Below are positions 22,163-26,249 of a stretch of DNA of 26,249 nucleotides, in pieces. How positions within the stretch are numbered: the stretch's first letter is position 1; each line of letters opens with the position of its first letter. The stretch is from the NCBI GenBank assembly GCA_964584775.1, contig CAZPBC010000023.1, positions 1 through 26,249 on the forward strand. Direction: 5' to 3'. The notes under the pieces are model-generated. The model was not told where the DNA came from and did no database searches. It saw nothing but the letters and a program-made list of their open reading frames with translations. Source of the stretch: CAZPBC01 sp964584775 (GTDB lineage: Bacteria; Chlamydiota; Chlamydiia; Chlamydiales; SLFE01). Position numbers and translations under genes: made by a program.

Positions 22163-25100
22163 ATGTGCATCATAAGTCTTATAGCTGGAGTCATTAGAGG
22201 TCAATTGGGTGAAGGGTCTATCATTAGGCGGACGCTCTCTCTCATCGAAAGCATTGTCAATACGGTTTTTCATACAATTACCTTTAACCTTTTTCGGTCT
22301 GAGGGGACTCTGAAGGAAAAGCCTGATGGCAGCGAAAGAACATTTCAACATCCTCCTACAACTCCTGTTGTTCCGAAAGTCGTTAGCCCTAAAGAAGTCG
22401 TTAGCCCTGCAGGACCGAAAACAACTAAAGTTCAGAAGCCCCCCAAGACTCTTCCTGAAGAAGAGATGCCGGAAGCTTTTGAAGAGATCAGGAGTCAATT
22501 CGAATCGCGCAACTATCAGTATTTAGTCTCTAAATGGAAAGATGCACATGAAATTATCGAACTCATGGCACCGGGACAATTCGTGGTGATGACGCTATCG
22601 GAGAAGAATCAGTGCTTAGTTGGTGGTAAAAACGAGTTTGGTGAAGTGGTCTTGAAGTCACTGTCGAGACTTGCCCAAGAAAGACCAGAACTTTTTACCA
22701 ATCGACGAAATGTCAAAAATGCATTTATCGCAGAGTGGTTAAATCCGAAGACCACACTCATGAATCGCATTCTCTCTCCTAGAATGAGATCTGATGAAGT
22801 TGTAAGACTTTTAACTTCATCGGAATCTGCGAAGTCACGAAGCGAGCAGCGCCCCTTTATCCTGTGGAGTGATGAATCCAATCAACCCATGTTCTCTGTG
22901 CTAAATCGTTCAGGAAGAGTTGTGTCAAGGGTAATGAGAGCGACCCCTGCTTTTACTAAAGAGGAATTAAAAGAAGCAACTCGAAAGGGTGAGGTGGCGA
23001 TCCATACTCTCTATTATTCAAAAGAGACAGGGGACTTAAGATATGTTGAAGAGGATCTCAAGACTTGTCCTTTAACACTTGTTAAAACGCCTACACAAGT
23101 CACGTTTGATCAGCTTCGTGAAAAATCACTTGGTGTGATGAGCAGTGTCGAAGCGAATCAGTTACTTGCTCAAATGCCGGGAAATGCTTGGTTGATCAGA
23201 GGGTCAGAATCCACCCCCGGTGTCATTGTTTTGAATGTTATATATCACGATGGAAGCACGGCAGCCTGGAAATTTTCTAAAGAAAAAGTCGAGGAAGAGG
23301 GTGCTGGCCTTGATTCAATTGATAACGTATCCAATAAATTTGGCTTTGCCGTCGAAAGATCCCATGTGGATTTATCCACTATGGTTGTCTCATCTGAGCT
23401 GACAAGGGGACCTTTTGCTGAACCTGAAATCTATGGAACCAATCCTCTGGAAGTTTTTAATGAAATTGGTGGCCCATCGAGTTTTTCACGAGGCAAACTG
23501 ATCGCCGATGATCTTACCTATAGAACAGCTAGTGGAGCTGCTTTTTGCCGTGATCATCTCTACAGCTTAAAGCACTATTATCCCAAATTGTGGGCCACAC
23601 TTCCGGTTGACTTGCGAAGGAACCTTGAGGCCAACCAGGAAGAGAGGTCGATATTTCCCAATATTTGTTCGAACTCGGAAACCCAAGTCCAAGTGAAAAG
23701 TGGCGCATTCGTTCATGCTAACGAGTATGTTGGAGAACAAAAGTATGTGATGGCGCAATACCCTATGGATCATGAGGCGTACTGGGAGCATGTTTTTGAT
23801 GAGATGTCGGATGGCAATCATTGCGTTTTAGTCAACCTAGCTGCAAAAGAGGATATTCTCGGAACGAGTGAGCGTGGCTTTATTGATAAGCGCGGAAATG
23901 CACCAGTAGGGGACGGCCCATCACGATTTAGACCTGCAAGAGGTTATTTTGTCGAGGACAGAATCATCTCTTATCCTCCAGAGACAAAGGAACAAAACTT
24001 CTTTTGGCCGAGAGAGTTGGGACAAACTCGGTTTTATGGTTCCTATACAGTTAAAAATACAGGCAAGCGGTTAGTGAAGGAAGAGGGAGAGTGCTCTTAC
24101 GAAGTGCTAGATCTTCAAGTGATCGATGCAAAAGGGAAGGTGAAAACTCTCAAAATGATCAACTGTCCTTCGTGGAAAGACTTTAGTGGGGCAGACGATA
24201 CAATGGTGCTGGATCTTCTTCGTGAGGCTCACAGCGAGATAGAAGCGCATTCAGATCAACCCACGACAATCAAAGTGAATTGTCAAGCGGGTGTGGGGCG
24301 AACCGGGGAATTTGTGGCGCTTTTAGATCAAAGCTTGAAAATGAAGAAGTCGGTGCGTAAAGGGAAACGAGAACTCGATTTTTCCAGACATCATCCTCGC
24401 GCGATTGGTTATCAGGTAAGAAAAATGCGCTATGCTCGAGGGAGTGATGCTGTTGTTCAGACTCCTCAGCAATTTGAGCAGCTCTGCCGCATGGTGAGGG
24501 GGATGTTTCAAGATTACTATGGTGGGCGTGACCCCTTAGCGAAAGCTGAAGAGGTGGAGGCTCCAGCGCCTTCTCCTGCTCCTAGTCCTGTTCCAACAGA
24601 AGAAGAGAAAGCCTTTGATGTCATCAAAAAGTATTCAAGTGAGTTCATTCAACCTAAACATGATAAACTTCTTATGGAGGATAGCATCCCTATTGGTTCA
24701 TGGTATCTCCGGAGAGACGGTGAGGCGCTGATCTATGTTTGCAAAGAGGTGGATATCAATGGGCGTAAGATTATCAAGAAAAAGAGAATTCAACGAACTG
24801 ATCTTGATTTACCTAAAACGGTTGGAGAATGTAGAGAAAAATACGATCCTGAAAAACGTATCGGCGATGAGAAAATTCGTGCGCTGTGGATCAGGTACCT
24901 CAACCTTATACCAAAAGAGAAAAGGTTAAAGGAATTTGAGGAATTCATTGGGACAAATGAGGTCATGTCCTTTGACGATAGAGGGTTGCTCTCTGTTAAA
25001 CCTGGCACAAGTAGGACCATCATTCTACCAGATAAAGGAGGCTATTTTGATTACAAAGTGATCAAGATTTCTAGAGCAGTAGGGGCGAAAAGAAATACCC

Positions 25101-26249
25101 ATCTCTATCATCAAGTGAGAGTCACTTACGAAGGTAAAATACAATGTGATGGCCGTGCGTTTGGTAGCTTTGATGCTTTTCGAAGCGCTTTCGACATTAA
25201 ACATCCCCTCTCTGCTCAAGAATTTAAGAGGCTCAATACCCACAACCAGTTTGCTCATGCCTGGGGTCTGAAAGGATATATCGACCGTGGTGATGGAATT
25301 GGGTTTGATAAGGAGGGCTCCTTTCATGAAATTTCGGCACAAACTCTTATGGATCAGCTTGACGGTCTGGAATTTCCTTCTGGAATGGACAACTATTTTA
25401 ACGAGCCAGATGTGAAAGAGGCCATGCGCCGTGCCTTAAAGGATTGTATTGAACTCCGACGTTTGAGATTTGCGGAAGGGACACAGGCTACGGTTGGAAA
25501 ACTCATTGAACTCATCAGTGCGAGCGATGCCAAGAACACACCCGTTTTAATTCCCACTGGATATTCAGGACATGCCGTATACATGACTTACTATCGGGAG
25601 GTATTGGCAATCACAAACCGTGGAGCAAGACACTCCAACAATCGCTCTGGAACCCATTATTTCAAAGTCGATCCTGATGTTTTGATAAGCAAGATAAAGA
25701 GCCCTGGCTTTGCTAAGAAATTTTTGGGTCATGGAATCAATTCCGATACATTTAAGGAATTCCAACCTTATGAGAATCGATGGGCTGCAAAGGGATATGG
25801 CGGAGAAATGATGTCCGCTCTGGGTCTCACTCCTCTGGGTGTTGATGAAAAAGCAGGGCAAAAAGTAGGAAACTGTACCTTTGCGAACTGCATTGCTGCC
25901 ATGCATGCTATTGCGACGTTGAAGTCCATAAAGGACAGGCCTTTAGGACACTCGACTATTGTGTCAAGAGCTGGTGAATACAAGGTGGACTATAAAGCCT
26001 TTACCTTTGCTGTGAGGGCGGGAGTTCTTGGGAGAGCTTCGACTCAAGTAGGGCTTGAGACAAGTGAGTTTCACGATGACTTTGTAGATGCCTACGGAAA
26101 AATGGGTGCAAAACTCAAAAACTACGAAGATCGTGAAAAGTTTGCTAAGGGGTCTAAAAGAGCGGATATTGTCCGGATTTGCGAATACTATCGAGCTAAA
26201 GTCAATGGATTGACAGAAGACAATTTGGAGGTACGGAAACAAGTCGAAT
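22163..26249 (+). CDS. Protein tyrosine phosphatase/SH2-like protein (PTP2), 3' partial
   Basis: An uninterrupted frame runs from ATG 22163 (GAGGAG 6 nt upstream) to the window end, 1362 codons without a stop. It is colinear with PTP1 from the N-terminus (MCIISLIAGVIRGQ) but has an insertion of about 320 residues before the PTP domain, with up to three SH2-like segments: APGQFVVMTLSE, RPFILWSDES, and the best one, VEANQLLAQMPGNAWLIRGS with Arg346. Then EPEIYG (Tyr424) and a PTP domain with WKD (Trp671, Asp673), CQAGVGRTG (Cys707, Arg713) and VQTPQQF; an SH2-like GSWYLRRDG (Arg850); and the same possible peptidase region with SGHAVYM and GNCTFANC. The sequence stops where PTP1 still has about 470 residues, so the remaining SH2-like modules are expected beyond the window. 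Confidence 0.87.
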   Translation, partial: MCIISLIAGVIRGQLGEGSIIRRTLSLIESIVNTVFHTITFNLFRSEGTLKEKPDGSERTFQHPPTTPVVPKVVSPKEVVSPAGPKTTKVQKPPKTLPEEEMPEAFEEIRSQFESRNYQYLVSKWKDAHEIIELMAPGQFVVMTLSEKNQCLVGGKNEFGEVVLKSLSRLAQERPELFTNRRNVKNAFIAEWLNPKTTLMNRILSPRMRSDEVVRLLTSSESAKSRSEQRPFILWSDESNQPMFSVLNRSGRVVSRVMRATPAFTKEELKEATRKGEVAIHTLYYSKETGDLRYVEEDLKTCPLTLVKTPTQVTFDQLREKSLGVMSSVEANQLLAQMPGNAWLIRGSESTPGVIVLNVIYHDGSTAAWKFSKEKVEEEGAGLDSIDNVSNKFGFAVERSHVDLSTMVVSSELTRGPFAEPEIYGTNPLEVFNEIGGPSSFSRGKLIADDLTYRTASGAAFCRDHLYSLKHYYPKLWATLPVDLRRNLEANQEERSIFPNICSNSETQVQVKSGAFVHANEYVGEQKYVMAQYPMDHEAYWEHVFDEMSDGNHCVLVNLAAKEDILGTSERGFIDKRGNAPVGDGPSRFRPARGYFVEDRIISYPPETKEQNFFWPRELGQTRFYGSYTVKNTGKRLVKEEGECSYEVLDLQVIDAKGKVKTLKMINCPSWKDFSGADDTMVLDLLREAHSEIEAHSDQPTTIKVNCQAGVGRTGEFVALLDQSLKMKKSVRKGKRELDFSRHHPRAIGYQVRKMRYARGSDAVVQTPQQFEQLCRMVRGMFQDYYGGRDPLAKAEEVEAPAPSPAPSPVPTEEEKAFDVIKKYSSEFIQPKHDKLLMEDSIPIGSWYLRRDGEALIYVCKEVDINGRKIIKKKRIQRTDLDLPKTVGECREKYDPEKRIGDEKIRALWIRYLNLIPKEKRLKEFEEFIGTNEVMSFDDRGLLSVKPGTSRTIILPDKGGYFDYKVIKISRAVGAKRNTHLYHQVRVTYEGKIQCDGRAFGSFDAFRSAFDIKHPLSAQEFKRLNTHNQFAHAWGLKGYIDRGDGIGFDKEGSFHEISAQTLMDQLDGLEFPSGMDNYFNEPDVKEAMRRALKDCIELRRLRFAEGTQATVGKLIELISASDAKNTPVLIPTGYSGHAVYMTYYREVLAITNRGARHSNNRSGTHYFKVDPDVLISKIKSPGFAKKFLGHGINSDTFKEFQPYENRWAAKGYGGEMMSALGLTPLGVDEKAGQKVGNCTFANCIAAMHAIATLKSIKDRPLGHSTIVSRAGEYKVDYKAFTFAVRAGVLGRASTQVGLETSEFHDDFVDAYGKMGAKLKNYEDREKFAKGSKRADIVRICEYYRAKVNGLTEDNLEVRKQVE

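Noticed and set aside
22326..22526. Short plus-strand ORF inside the start of PTP2
   Set aside because: It is out of frame within the continuous PTP2 reading frame.

Overview
The window looks like an effector-rich accessory island of an intracellular, host-associated bacterium. Almost every gene encodes a eukaryote-like or low-complexity protein: two Ser/Thr-type kinases, two protein tyrosine phosphatases carrying SH2-like modules, a Fic-like protein, three paralogous proteins built from small beta-barrel-like repeats, and a small protein ending in a CaaX box. Content of this kind is typical of amoeba-associated Chlamydiae (Parachlamydiales) and Legionellales. The sequence does not settle which, and no secretion machinery, tRNA, rRNA, IS element or CRISPR array is visible.

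Layout. 11-451 (+): unknown protein, possibly the end of a longer gene. 466-1455 and 1473-4082 (-): an operon with an acidic low-complexity protein downstream of a beta-barrel-repeat protein. 4083-9366: two more members of that repeat family (4626-5915 and 6337-9366, both -). Each intergenic region carries the same AT-rich upstream block, and the first two also carry a decayed fragment of a kinase gene. The segment therefore reads as a tandem-duplicated unit [repeat gene (-) / kinase (+)] in which only the last kinase, 9713-12232 (+), is intact. 12234-12671 (-): small protein with C-terminal CIVQ. 12793-15148 (+): second kinase, interrupted by a 100-N scaffold gap that lies exactly in a 72-bp tandem repeat. 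15405-20018 (+): PTP with four SH2-like modules and a possible cysteine peptidase-like region. 20186-21376 (+): Fic-like gene, bracketed by an 87-bp direct repeat and followed by a good terminator. 21519-21965 (-): paralogue of the 145-residue small protein. 22163 to the window end (+): second PTP/SH2 paralogue, 3' partial.

How the parts may work together (inference). The phosphatases resemble a bacterial version of SHP-type logic, with SH2 modules fused to a classical PTP. The neighbouring kinases and repeat proteins carry arrays of tyrosine motifs that look like ITIM, EPIYA or YxxL/P docking sites. The kinases themselves appear to place the ATP-binding lysine in the glycine-rich strand, as WNK kinases do. 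A self-contained phosphotyrosine writer/reader/eraser-substrate set delivered to the host is the main hypothesis. Duplication, mosaicism and repeat-number variation across the island suggest rapid effector diversification.
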